Of a DNA stretch of 64,000 nucleotides, positions 23,801 to 34,300 are shown piece after piece. The DNA is from Sodiomyces alkalinus F11. Taxonomy: Eukaryota; Ascomycota; Sordariomycetes; Glomerellales; Plectosphaerellaceae. The position numbers were made by a program, and so were the translations under genes. Each line of letters opens with the position of its first letter. Position 1 is the stretch's first letter. The notes beneath the pieces are model-generated. The model searched no databases and was not told the origin of the DNA. It was given only the letters and a program-made list of their open reading frames with translations. The stretch covers positions 7,310,385 to 7,374,384 of the forward strand of contig NW_021167079.1 of the NCBI RefSeq assembly GCF_003711515.1. The letters run 5' to 3'.

Positions 23801-25220
23801 ACTATCGCGTAGCTATTATTCTAGGTCGCGGGACTTTAACTCGAATACCCGGCCGACTAAATCGGGCCGGTTACCGGTAGTCTAACCTAGCTAAAGCTCC
23901 CGTATAATCTTTAGCTAGGTAGGATTAGCCGTAAACGTAATAAAAAAGGTCGGAGTGCCGAGAGCCTATATAATTACTATAGAATCCTAATAGCACTATA
24001 AGATAAACCGCTAGCCGCTAACGTAATTTAACGGTAAGACGATCCGTCGGCTAATACTACGGGTATCGCCGTTAGCCTTATACGCCTAATCCCGTAAGCC
24101 GTTATATACGTTAGCCCGTAACTTATTCTAGTAGTGCTAGATCTATAAAAGCTTCTTCTAATCGTAGGATACCTATAAGTCTACTAAAGACTACTAGAAA
24201 AGACGGCCGTAGGTAAAGGGTATAAACCTCTACTAGTATCGCGGGTGCAGTATATAACGGCAGAACTAACGGAACTTCACCTTAGTATTCTGCCGCTAAC
24301 GGTTATAAATATCCCGTAACTATAACTACTAGTAATATCCGGAACCGCCTCGCGGATATATAAGCGGGTAAGATAACGGTAGGTAGGCAGGATACTCGTA
24401 GTCTATCTGCCTAAGGCCGCTAACGCTACCGTTAAACCGTCTCTCTATAACGATGATATCCCTATAGTAATATTTACCCTACTCATCTGGTATAATAGCT
24501 ATAACCTCGTCTGTAACGGGCAGATTCTCGCGTTATATATCGGCGCCCTACTTAATAACTAATTCTATACAGGGGTTGAGTATTATACGGCACTATTCGC
24601 AGAGGGAGTTAAAGCGTTCGCGGGCCGTTTTATATAGGTTAACAAAGGGGTTATACTCGTGCAGGAAGTCCGAAATCTCCCCCAGGATATAACGGTCCAG
24701 CGTGGAGTTAAGGCTTTAGGTATTTATAAGGCGGTAGTCGGCGGCAGCCTACGGATCGTAAAAGTACAGCTAAGTAAAGGCGGGGAGTCGGCCTACAGCA
24801 CTTAACGGCCCCGTATAATAGTAAAGGGTACCGTGGATCTAAAAAGCCATTACGCCACCGGTAACGGCACCTCAACAGGTCTCTATATATTATATAAAAG
24901 TAAACGTAAAGGTATTATTATATTAACGGATCCTTTTACAATAATCCGCGGCTTAGGTAGTATCCGTGTATAGTAGGCGTTAGAAGAAGTCGGGTAATAA
25001 GGAGATAACGGGAACGTCGACGTCGCCCTAGTTATAATAGGTGCTAAATTTCGGGTTCATAGGCGATAATTCCTAAGTAATAGAAAATAGTATCGGTTAG
25101 CTAATAGTTAATAACAGGGATAGAAAACTAACCTATAACTTCTCCCTAATCTAATTGAGTATAGCGTAATACTTATACTCTACCCGTATTAACCTAAGGT
25201 CGTAATAATTAACCGTAATA
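20850..25220 (-). pseudogene. Helitron Rep-helicase protein relic
   Basis: The minus strand encodes a Helitron-like N-terminal domain (around 24900-25200), the Rep region and a Pif1-type helicase. FITFTANP lies near 23930-23955. The HUH block at about 23720-23760 reads QKRGLLYRYILLFL where active Helitrons have the two catalytic His, here both Tyr. Helicase motif I GPGGIGKTF is at 22148-22174. Motif II reads as a stop plus DK where W-D-E is expected. Motif GGDFTQILPV lies near 21830-21860. Many stops and H-to-Y and E-to-K changes are RIP transitions. In life it nicks and joins DNA ends and unwinds DNA during rolling-circle transposition. Confidence 0.88.
23225..23385 (-). repeat. Internal duplication in the Helitron Rep region
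   Basis: Two diverged copies of about 65-70 bases occur at about 23233-23302 and 23316-23381. Each contains 'atccgtaaa', 'aatatta-tata' and 'gccgtaacggaggcagata' or 'accgtagcggaggtaaaga', then 'tacagg'. They encode the LRYGAYINI-like segment of the Rep protein twice. It could be a small tandem duplication or an alternative exon end, since 'gtgagt' follows one copy on the minus strand. Confidence 0.55.
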
Positions 25221-26137
25221 CCCGGCTAATACTACTCTAACGGCCTAGTACGCTCTACGTAGCGGTCGGGTTACGGGCGCGCTCTACGCTAGCTAGTAGT
25301 AACGGCCGCCCTATAACGCGCTCTGCTATTACTATAGTCGTTATAGATATTATAGGGGGCACTATTATAACGGGTACTAAAAGCAGCCGTTATAAGGTAA
25401 CGGTTATAGGAAGAATAGTAGTAACCTGCTATTAAGTATAGAGCGTTATAGAGCTAGTTACGGCCACGGCCACGATAACGGCCACCCCTTCGGGGAGGAG
25501 GCGTAGGGGCAGGCTATAGTGGAGGGTTACCTATTAGAACGGGTAATTAAGGAGGCGTAGGGGCAGGCTATAGTAGAGGGTGGCCGGTTAGAACGGGTGG
25601 TAAAGGAGCCGTAAAACATATAGGAGGTGCAGGATAGGCGGCTCAACGGTTAGCTCTACAGGTAACACAGGTAGCGTAAATCCTTCGATATAACCGCGGA
25701 TAAAACCCGAACTCGGAAAACGGTTTAACGATACCGTAACTATAGCAGCGCTTAGGCTCACGGTCGGATTAACTAACTATCTTAACTTTAGACGGCGTTA
25801 AAGCGATACGAACTATAGCGTAGATACAGCGTGGAAAAAAATCTACGGGGACTATAAAACTATATAAAACAGATATATAAAACAGGACAGTCTAAACGTC
25901 TAAACTACAGGCGATACGCATAGTTTTTATTACTATATATACCTAAAAACGGACTATAACCCATATATTCGAAAGTATACAGGAATACAAGTAGTATAGC
26001 TATATACTATAAGAGGCAGTCGCCCGCAAAACACCGCAAAAAGCCGTAATAGGGGCCCGGGCGGTAATACTAGTACAAACGCCAGGCTACCAAGAGTGCC
26101 GGACTTTAAAGTGGGCCAGCTTCAGTTTACACTTAGA

Positions 26138-26203
26138 TACTATTGGTTTTTCAGGCTCCGCAAGTACCATTTTGACCGTTTTTTCAGGGGTTAGAGTGTA
26201 GTA
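26138..26203 (+). mobile_element. MITE, right part, after the Helitron
   Basis: The segment continues the MITE from 'tactattggtttttcaggct' to 'ggggttagagtgtagta', matching 30896-30961 of the intact copy. It includes the right terminal inverted repeat (complement of taacccctgaaaaaacg with RIP-like changes). Confidence 0.85.
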
Positions 26204-26365
26204 CACCGCATCGTTAATTAAAGCATAACACTCACTCCACGATATAATAGCTAAAGAATAATAATTAGGACCTTACGGCTTCGGCCTACCCTCTAAGGTT
26301 TTATGCCTCTTATAAGCAGGACTTCGAAGCCCTTATTACCCACGCCTACTCGAACGTGAAAAGAG
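26204..26365. other. Right internal part of the outer TIR element
   Basis: This AT-leaning sequence lies between the MITE end and the right outer TIR. It contains a short palindrome (ccttacggcttcggcctac region, 26270-26290) and no coding signal. Confidence 0.5.
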
Positions 26366-26603
26366 AGACTGTATCTATGTGTTTAGGTACTTAAGTATAC
26401 ATACAAAATAGGTTGGTACTTAGGTAGCTTATCATGCTTGGCGGGCCCCACCGTTTTACTGGCAAAATAGTATTCCTTACTAGCGCCTGAGATAGGCCTA
26501 TATTCAATGCGACACCACGAGGACTAAAGCTGTCACGCGTTGACGAGCCCGGAAACTCTGGGGGCCACATGATGCCAGTCGCCAACTCACCAACTACACG
26601 CCT

Positions 26604-27217
26604 CTATGCTCGAAATGTCCTCGTCAAGAACCCAGTGAGACCCTCTCGCGCACCGATATCCCCCTGCTGCCGGACCCAGTGGTACCCCACGGGGCACTTG
26701 CCCCTCATCTTGAGCTTCTCCTTTGCCTCGGCTTCCTCCTGCGCCTGTCTTCCTCCGCCAGGAGGTCCTTGACCAGCTTCGCCTTCAGCGCCTCGTCTGT
26801 CGACCGCCTCATCTCGCGCACCTTGCCGCGCTACTCCAGCTCCCTCTGCGTCTCGGCAGCTGCGTCCTGCTGCAGCTGCTCCCACACCTCATCACTGAAG
26901 CCCTCATCGCGTCTTGCCGCCCTTGGCTCTCTCACGTTGTCTGCGGGCGGGATTTGCGACTGTTGCCGAGGCTCCTCCGGGTTGCTGTCCTGATTTGCAG
27001 GTGAACATACATACTGCTTTACTCCCGACGGCCGTTTTGACGTTCGGGCGGCCAGGTTCACAGACAGGTCCCGGCGGTGCTTGTGCGGTCCATTTCGAGC
27101 CTGTTTGCTGCTTGCCCCTGCTCCGCCCTCCTTGAGCATCTTAACTAGCTCGTGCCGCACAGCCCCCTCCCCGATATGGATCACGGTCTGGCCATTACTC
27201 TGCTTGTCTCGGCGCAA
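26604..27217 (-). pseudogene. Degraded hypothetical protein, C-terminal part
   Basis: The minus frame from 27217 encodes a charged, Arg/Gln/Glu-rich protein. It hits a TAG at 26831 after ETQRELE, continues open as a charged helix (RSTDEALKAKLVKDLLAEED), and needs a further frame change near 26730 to reach KMRGKCPVGYHWVRQQGD. A coiled-coil stretch followed by a CP-x-G-[YF]-x-W motif is familiar from the ends of fungal hypothetical proteins of uncertain role. One stop plus one frame change argue for decay. The true N-terminus is not resolved. Confidence 0.5.
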
Positions 27218-28125
27218 AGAACCCTAAAAGACGGGCTTTGAGAATGGTCTCCACGTCCCTTGCGCTGCCCCAGCTCACTTGGGCATAGAATATCCAAAAC
27301 CCGCCTGTGACAACCAATGCCCTTCGAGCGTCCTGGCCTTCCACTGGTTCTGCTGACAGTCTCCCCGAGACCTAGCGTAGAGGACCAAATGGAGGGCCGA
27401 ACGTCATTTCGACCGCTGGAGGTCTTGGAAGTATCCGGCCGAGTTTGGGGACCGACTGTCCACGATTTAGCTGACCTGCCGAGCCTTGAGAGAATTATAT
27501 AACCGCACGAGGCTCTCGCCCACCGGCGCCTCGAATGGACGAGCCCAGAAACCCGCACAGCCCTCTAGTTAAAGCCTACGAAGCCACCTGCCACTTATCG
27601 CACAGTCGCCCAACAAGGAAGCCGAGAAACTGATGGCCTCAATCCACTAATCTTGCTTGCCAGATTTCCCGTTTGCCTCTGCCGTCTACAGCCGCCAGCC
27701 ACCAAACCGCCGACATCACCGACACCGTGTTCGACAACGCCACTGACCGCTCAGGATCTGACAGTCTCGATCCTCCATAGAACCCTCCTCCCTCTTTTGA
27801 CTCAAACAGGGAAGTCAATGGTGACAACCAGGCCAAGATCATGTGTACTCGAGTAATCTGGACAATATTTTCCATCCTGTCGACGACGCGAAAGACGTGG
27901 GGTTTATATCAGGTTGATACTCCCATCATCAAAGTGAGTCGATGAAAGGGCGCAGCGGTAAAATATGTCCTCCTTGTGCTGGGCTTAGATTCACGGGGAT
28001 ATCCACCCGCCATGCCAACGCCCGGTGCAACTTGACATCTACAGAAAGAGAGATGCTTTTGACTGGTAGAACACTATTATACACTGACTGATTCGTTATG
28101 CATAATATTATAGGAGCCTGGACCG
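27218..28125. other. Intergenic or decayed sequence, no supported gene
   Basis: Short overlapping ORFs occur on both strands (for example 27181-27558 minus and 27639-27875 minus) without recognisable domains. The AT-rich end near 28070-28115 may belong to the 3' flank of the kinase pseudogene. Confidence 0.5.
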
Positions 28126-29652
28126 TCAGCCGCGCATCCGATCATAGTCAGGCATCGCCCACTTCGTCATCCACTCTGACTCGACGACGTCCTTTATACT
28201 GCACCGATCACCAGGTCGCCACGCCAGCATCGGCCTTAACATAGCAAAGAATGCCTCTTCTTCTGCCGTGTCTATGATCTCCATTCCAGACTCTCGACGC
28301 CTCCTCTGTATCGCGCTCTGAACTCGCTTTCGAGCGTGCTGATAGGATCCGGCCTATCGTTCTTCGGCTGGCCGTCCTCGGTGAAGTTATCCAGTCGTGC
28401 ATCCCACCGCTCCCACCAGTTATCTGGGGGCTTTCCAAGCGCGTCGACCTGCAGCACGGTCGTATCATCCTCGCTGCTCATGATCATCTCGAACAGCGAT
28501 CGCTGACCGATGATACCCCAGACTGAGCAAGCGAGGGTCCAGATATCGCTCGGGAACGACCGCGGCTCTAAGGGCTCGAACCGACACTCTGGTGGGCGAC
28601 AGTGCGTCGGTGTACTGCACTCGGTTTTTGATTCCCGCGCAGGGAAGAATGCCTCGCCGAAGTCTGTCACTACGATGTGAGCATCCGCGAGGGGTAGCTC
28701 ATCGCAGCGGGTAATGAGATTGATGGGAAGGACAGCATGTGACGGCACACCAGGCGGAATCGGCGCACCGTTGAATGTGGTGACAGGCTCGAGCTCCGGC
28801 CCCCCCCACTCCTCGTACAGCTCTTCGTCAGATAGGCGGGCAAAATCTAGGGGCATCTTGAGGAGCACGTTTCCCAAATGAAGATCTAGACCGGCGGTGA
28901 AGTCAGATAAACTGTACTTGAGTAATTTTGGACATTATGTCACTCACCGCCGTGGACGATGCCTTTGCTGTGTATGTATGAGACAGCGAGTATGAGCTGC
29001 GCGGCAATGGCGCGGGCCACATCCAGTCGAAATGGGCGGTTGAACGAGCTCAGGCGCGTCTGTGCCACACTTGATCTCGCAGGCGGAGTGACTAGGCATG
29101 TGTGCGTGCCATGCGGGCCAGTGACGCGGAATTCGTCGAGAACCGATGGGATCATTTCCTTTCCGCCGGCGACGACGTGGCTAGCGGTGCCGTCTAACGG
29201 ACTCTTCCCCAAGAGGGACAGGATCTCGGATTCGCGCGGGCTTGCATCTGCAGTGCAGACCTTGATAGCAACACAAGGTTCTGGAGCCTCTCGTCGCGGG
29301 CCAGCCAGACCGTCGAGTAGCTGCCATGGCCAAGCTTATGGACGACTTGATAACGATCGCCGAGTCGGTCACCAACGGCCACAGGGAGGTAGCCCCCGGC
29401 GCTGTACCTCCAAATTCCCTCCGCGTCGTCGATGGCATGGAAACGGACGCGCGGGGTCACGTTTGACGTTTTACCCGACGGCGCCCCATTGACGACGGAC
29501 TGTGGGGCGGAGGGGGTGGACATGTGGCGGCGAAGACGCGACGAGGACCGAGGCGCCAGGGGATAGCGTCCTCGACTCCGCGCAGATAGTCGCGCAGGAA
29601 TGACAGAATGCAATACTCGGTAGGCAATTGAAGCGAAGCACGACGCTCTCAT
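28126..29652 (-). pseudogene. SRPK-like Ser/Thr protein kinase, two frameshifts
   Basis: The reading pieces make a nearly full fungal SRPK-type kinase. It starts at 29652 with a basic, possibly mitochondrial-like leader, or at 29522 (MSTPSAPQ). The glycine loop is KLGHGSYSTVWLARD, the VAIKV lysine strand follows, the catalytic loop is VHGDLHLGN and the DFG motif is VTDFGEAFF. The tail is EWMTKWAMPDYD before a TGA at 28126. A 62-base GT-AG intron (28886-28947) splits the Asp codon of HGD. The frame is lost between the glycine loop and VAIKV near 29265-29280, and again near 28311-28318 before the last 60 residues. Two small frameshifts suggest a recent pseudogene; assembly error is the alternative. 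Catalytic residues themselves remain. Confidence 0.75.
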
Positions 29653-29711
29653 TATATGCTCGGGTCGCGCGACTTTTCCGCTGCAGCGAGGGATGATCGA
29701 TTGGTCCGAGA

Positions 29712-30077
29712 TTATGAAGGACGGTTCAATTGATATGTAGGTGGATGGACAGGCGGATTCCCTGTCGGGCCCCCGAGGGGGTGGGGGTGGGGGGTCTGGT
29801 GGTTGTCGAAGACAACGCCGTGGGCCAGGTCAAACCGGCGCGTGGCCGCCGTGTTGCCGCGGAGGACATGAACGATATTAGACACAGGGTGGTCGACGAT
29901 GTTGCGCTGGGTGTGCGCTAGATCGCCCTGGTTGGCGATCCGCCTCCTGGCAAGCCGTTCTCCAAGTCCCTGGAGGAAGTTCAGGCTTTTGAAGGCCCGT
30001 TCGTCCGCAGGAACCGTCGTGTGTAGTCTCCCGAGTATGTCCTTCTGTGATTCTAGAAAATCCGGCCACTCGGACAA
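29712..30077 (-). pseudogene. Fragment of a fungal hypothetical protein
   Basis: The open frame encodes LARRRIANQGDLAHTQRNIV followed by VSNIVHVLRG and FDLAHGVVFDNHQ. To my recollection this pattern recurs in Pezizomycotina hypothetical proteins as the end of a helical domain. It then runs into Pro/His-rich sequence with no family resemblance. Upstream coding is absent, so it looks like a truncated remnant. Function unknown. Confidence 0.4.
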
Positions 30078-30415
30078 ATACGGCGGGCGCAGGCGCGGCA
30101 GAGCTGGCAGCGGAGGCGCGGCGCTCCTCGCAAGTCGTCTGGGCCGAGGGCGTGGACCACGGCGACGAGCACGGCGCCAACCAACTCTGGAACGACGAGC
30201 GCCGCCGCGTCATGCTCGTCGATTTCGACCGGGCCACCCTTCTCCCAGCCCTCAAGCACAAGCAGCTTTTCAAGTTATCTGGGAAGAAGAGAAAATGGCA
30301 AGGAGATGGTCCTGGGAATTATGTACGGCAAATCACAGGGGGCACTGTAACAACTTCTAAAATAGGAACAAGAGGCTTCTATGTACACGCCAATCGTAGG
30401 AATAGTAATGCTTAG
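30047..30415 (+). pseudogene. Kinase-like fold fragment (HGD-N / DFD motifs)
   Basis: The plus-strand frame of about 120 codons contains EGVDHGDEHGANQLWNDE and RRRVMLVDFDRATLL. These match the catalytic loop and metal-binding motif of the atypical kinase / phosphotransferase-like proteins common in ascomycete accessory regions. The N-lobe is missing (the opposite strand there carries a different gene fragment), and the C-terminal tail ends at a stop at 30416. It is therefore a partial gene, most likely non-functional. Confidence 0.5.
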
Positions 30416-30501
30416 TAAGTGCCTACCCCACTTTCTAGGACACGCCACCACGTTACACTAAAACACTTCTTTTTAGACCCCTGCTAGTATATAGAATAAA
30501 A

Positions 30502-30961
30502 TACCATATAACCCCTGAAAAAACGTTCAAAGTGTACCTTCTTCAACTACCCTTTTAGGAAGTTGAAGAAGGTTCGAAAAATGTACCTACACTAACATAA
30601 AAATCTTACAACACCACTACAGGATATCGTGACGTCAATCCGAAATCGATCTACTACTATTTACTATACGAAAAGATTCAGTCACTACTTCACATTCTTA
30701 TATAAGAAGTGTTTCTGTTTTTGATTCGAGTACTAATACGATACCTTAGAGACTTTAGCGTGTTAGGGAGCTACAAGGTGGTTTGACAGGATACTAAGTT
30801 CCCCTGGTTTAGTACATCTTAATCCCTATATTTTATATAGAAAAGTCTCCACTTTCAATGTATCTAGTTGTATTCTACTCCACTTATTGTCGCGATACCA
30901 TTGGTTTTTCAGGCTCCGCAAGTACCACTTTGAACGTTTTTTCAGGGGTTAGACTGTAGTA
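30502..30961 (+). mobile_element. MITE, uninterrupted copy (about 460 bp)
   Basis: Inverted ends at 30509-30534 and 30926-30951 are perfect 26-base complements beginning 'taacccctgaaaaaacgttc'. Flanking similarity with the interrupted copy at 18622-26203 extends the element to about 30502-30961, with TA at both edges. The inside is AT-rich and non-coding. A third feature, 'ggaagttgaagaagg' beside 'cttcttcaactaccc' (30538-30570), is a subterminal palindrome. It carries fewer RIP-type changes than the interrupted copy. Confidence 0.88.
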
Positions 30962-31320
30962 TATATTATAAAAGCATCAGAGTGGAGCAGGTCCCGGAAA
31001 ATACTGAGTCAGCAAACACGTAACACCGCTCACGCGTAACGTATCGAGGGAGGAGCTTAGATAGCTTACATAATGAATGAGCTCAGCTCCCTTCACCTCA
31101 CGTTTCCCCATCTCGACCTCTCACCGGACACGAGTCCATCACCACGACTTCCCGTTCACGAAGAAGCGCCAAGACGCTGCATTCCCGCCCTTTTTATACC
31201 ATAACTCATCCACAAAAGCTCTCTTCTCCGGTACTGGACATTCAGGCAACCTATCCGCAGCTTCTCGTCCCCCTAAGATGGCTCAAGCTGTCTCCCAGTA
31301 TCCAGGCCTTACGTGACAGG
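30962..31320. other. MON2 upstream region
   Basis: The stretch between the MITE and the MON2 start has a short 79-codon ORF (31077-31316) without domain features, judged as 5' leader or promoter. The MITE lies about 360 bases from the start codon and could have altered the promoter. Confidence 0.5.
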
Positions 31321-34300
31321 ATGACGACCCAGCTGCTGGCCACAGAGCTCGCCAACCTCATCCAGGAGAGCAAGAGGAAGCACAATGATCTGAGACAAGT
31401 TAGACTACCGACACGAAAACGGAAATCTCCCACGTTATATGGTGCTAACCATTCCCTAGGCTGCCGAAAAAGCTCTCGAGGAGCTGAAGGGCATCCGGGC
31501 AGCCAACGAGGCTCAAGCTGCCGCCGGTACGTGTGCATTACATTACATCCCTGCTGGTCCCCTTCGCCCTCTAACACCGGCCCCCAGAGCTCGCCCAGCG
31601 TCCCAACTTTGTCAACCCCTTCATCATCGCCTGTGGCACCAGGAACGCCAAATTCACCTCCATCGCCATCGTCTGTCTCCAGAGGCTCATCGTCGCCTGT
31701 GCCCTACCACGGGGCAAGCTGAACCAGGTCCTCGAGGCTTTGCGTGAGGCTACGTCCTCTGGCCTCGATGTCCAGCTCAAGATCCTGCAGGCCCTGCCGT
31801 CACTACTTCAAAACTATGCCCATGATGTCAGGGGCGACCTCCTGATCACCAGTCTCAACATTTGCTTCATCCTACAGACCAGCAAAAACGCCATCGTCAA
31901 CAACACATCCGCTGCCACCCTGCAGCAGCTCGTCGTTTCCGTCTTTGACAAGGTTGTCTCGGAAGACAGTGCGTTGAAACCATCCACCACCCACCCACTA
32001 CCCACCACCCAACACCATCGCCTACCATCCACCTCCCATGCTAACCATGTGCCAGGAGCCGGGGAAGGGTCTGTCGCTGGTGAAGTGCCAGTGGGTGAAA
32101 ATACCCTCCAGCTGGGCACGGCCGCCCTAGATGCATACCGAGTAAGACCAAGCTTGACATACAACATCTCCGTGGCCTCTCACCAGCTCACACAGCTAAC
32201 CGGGTTCTTTGACGTTGGCCCCAGGTCTTTCACGATCTCTGTCTCCTAACCGAAAACCGACGCCCCGAGTACCTTCGCTTTGCCGGCCTGCCGCAGACCT
32301 TTGGCTTGGAGCTGATCGAATCCGTACTGACCAACCACGCCGCCGTCTTCTTGACCCATCCGGAGCAAGCCTACATCCTCCGCAGTCGGGTCATGCCCTT
32401 CCTCACCCGCGCCTTGAAGGACAAGCCCAACTTTGCCACCACCGTCCGTCTCGTGCGCATCTTGTACACCCTACTCCGTCGGCATATCGGCATTCTGCCA
32501 TCCGAGAGTGGCGATGCGCTCGATATCCTCACCCAGCTTCTCGACCACGACACCACCCTGTGGAAACGATCTCTGTGCATGGAGGTCTTCCGTGGCATCT
32601 TCGCCGAGCACGCCCTCCTCAGGAGGATCTTCATGCTCTACGATGCCAAGGAAGGCGAGAAGGACATCCTGAAGACCCTGACAGCCACTTTTGTGCGACT
32701 GAGTACCGAGAAGCCCGCCGTCATTGGTCTTGGCCACCAGTCGACCCTTCCTGTGTCTAACCCGTATGGCAACCCCAACGCCGCCACCGACCACGCCATG
32801 ATCGAGGCGGGCGGCGTCACCGGAATCATCGGCACGTCGGCCGGAACCGAAGGTTCTACCACCGGCATTAGTGCCCAGTGGAGTACCATGCGCGTCCCCT
32901 GCATCGACCAGCTAGACAAGACCGAGCCCCCGACGATCCCCGAGTCGTACATCTACAGCCTCATCTTGTCCTGCATCTCGTCCCTCTCCGAGGGCATCGC
33001 CAAGTTCATCTTGCCCCTCACCGTCCCTGCGGAAACCCGTAGCCGGAAGCGGGCCGCCAAACAAGCCGCGGATCGCAACTCGCCGGCCCCTACGCCAGAG
33101 GGATCACCCCGTCCGCTCGGCCCTAAAACTCGGCTCGAGCGGTCGGGGTCGGGATCGTTCAAGAGGAATCCTGTACCGCGTAACCCGCTGAAGCTGGAGG
33201 ATCACCCCTTGTTCGCTGAGATCAAGACCTGTGCCTCTATCGTGGAGGAGTGCTGGCCCGCCTTCCTCGCGACTTGCTCGACCTTCCTCTACGCTGCGCT
33301 TGATTCCGAGTACTACCACGGCCTGGTCAGGGCCTTTCAGAAATTTGCCCATGTAGCCGGCCTCCTACAGCTCGCCACCCCCAGAGATGCCTTCTTGACC
33401 ACCTTGGGCAAAGCCGCAGTCCCGCCCAACGTCTTCACTGCCTGCCTTAACACGGGCCCTCCCCGGACGCCGAGCGTGGACGCTTCTGCTTCTGCCACCA
33501 CCCCCGGCAGCCTCTTCAGCAACGCCAAGGGTCTCCTAAGTGTCGAAAGCCTGGTCAACCCAGCATCCTCGGCCGCCGACGGGAGCCGGCAGCCTTCCTT
33601 CGAGGTCGGCGCCGCGGCATTGACTACGCGAAACCTGCTCTGTCTGCGCGCCCTCCTGAACCTCGGCATCGCGTTGGGTCCAACCCTCGGTCCGTCATGG
33701 CGCATCATTCTAGAAACCCTCCAGCAGGCCGACTTTGTCCTCTATTCCACCAGCAAGACCGCCGGCAGAACGCCGACCGTCACCAGGGGCCAGGACCCCC
33801 AGGCGGAAAGCGAGGCCGACGCGCTTTTGGCCAACTTCGGCTCGGAGACGCGAGCTGTCGAGACGGCAGCTTCTCGCCTGATTGAGAGCACTGTCGACTT
33901 TCCCAACGAGGCTTTCGTTCAAGTGGTGGAAGCTACGTGCGACCTTCTCGACCGGAGGCACGACGACAAGCTCAAGGCCGAGGAGAAGGCCAAGGCCAAG
34001 GCCAACGCGAACCGCCCGCAGTCACCACCCTCCGGCGGAAGTGCCGGCGCGTCGCTGAAAGCACCTTCCCCCGGCCCTCACCGCCGACTGATGAACGTGT
34101 CGACTACGGCCGCTGCTGGGCCCAACCAAGAAGACCAATTCGCCCTTGCCAAGCTGGGCGACGTCGCCACCATCAACGTCGAGCGTCTTCTCGCCTACCC
34201 TCCCGAGGTATCGGGGTGGGCCACTCTGGTCTCCGAGCTCATCCGCACTCTCGGCTCGTCCTTGATGAACGCCTCCGTTCGGTTGAGGGCCGCCGACATT

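Larger units (their letters stand above)
18990..26137 (-). mobile_element. Helitron (7148 bp), RIP-degraded, autonomous type
   Basis: The insert lies between 'ttatcgtga' and 'tactattgg' of the interrupted MITE. The intact copy reads 'ttattgtcgcga' directly followed by 'taccattgg', so the insertion is precisely between A and T with no target duplication, as Helitrons do. In element orientation (minus strand) the 5' end begins TCTAAGTG. The 3' end carries a 7-bp-stem hairpin (19002-19018) 12 bases from the terminus. It encodes a Rep/helicase relic on its sense strand and a second ORF on the opposite strand. The 3' terminus (-GCTCG) is not the textbook CTRR, so the variant subtype is open. Confidence 0.88.
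18494..26471. mobile_element. Outer TIR element (about 830 bp plus nested inserts)
   Basis: Sequences 18494-18600 and 26366-26471 are inverted copies of each other. Reading inward, both start 'actattttgc' and share 'agtaaaacggtggggcccgc' and 'aagcatgataagctacctaa', with scattered RIP-type differences. TA dinucleotides flank the 'ttttgc' at both ends, compatible with a TA target duplication as in Tc1/mariner-type MITEs. Removing the Helitron leaves about 830 bases, of which about 430 are the inserted MITE. The remaining core has no coding capacity, so this is a non-autonomous element. Confidence 0.8.
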
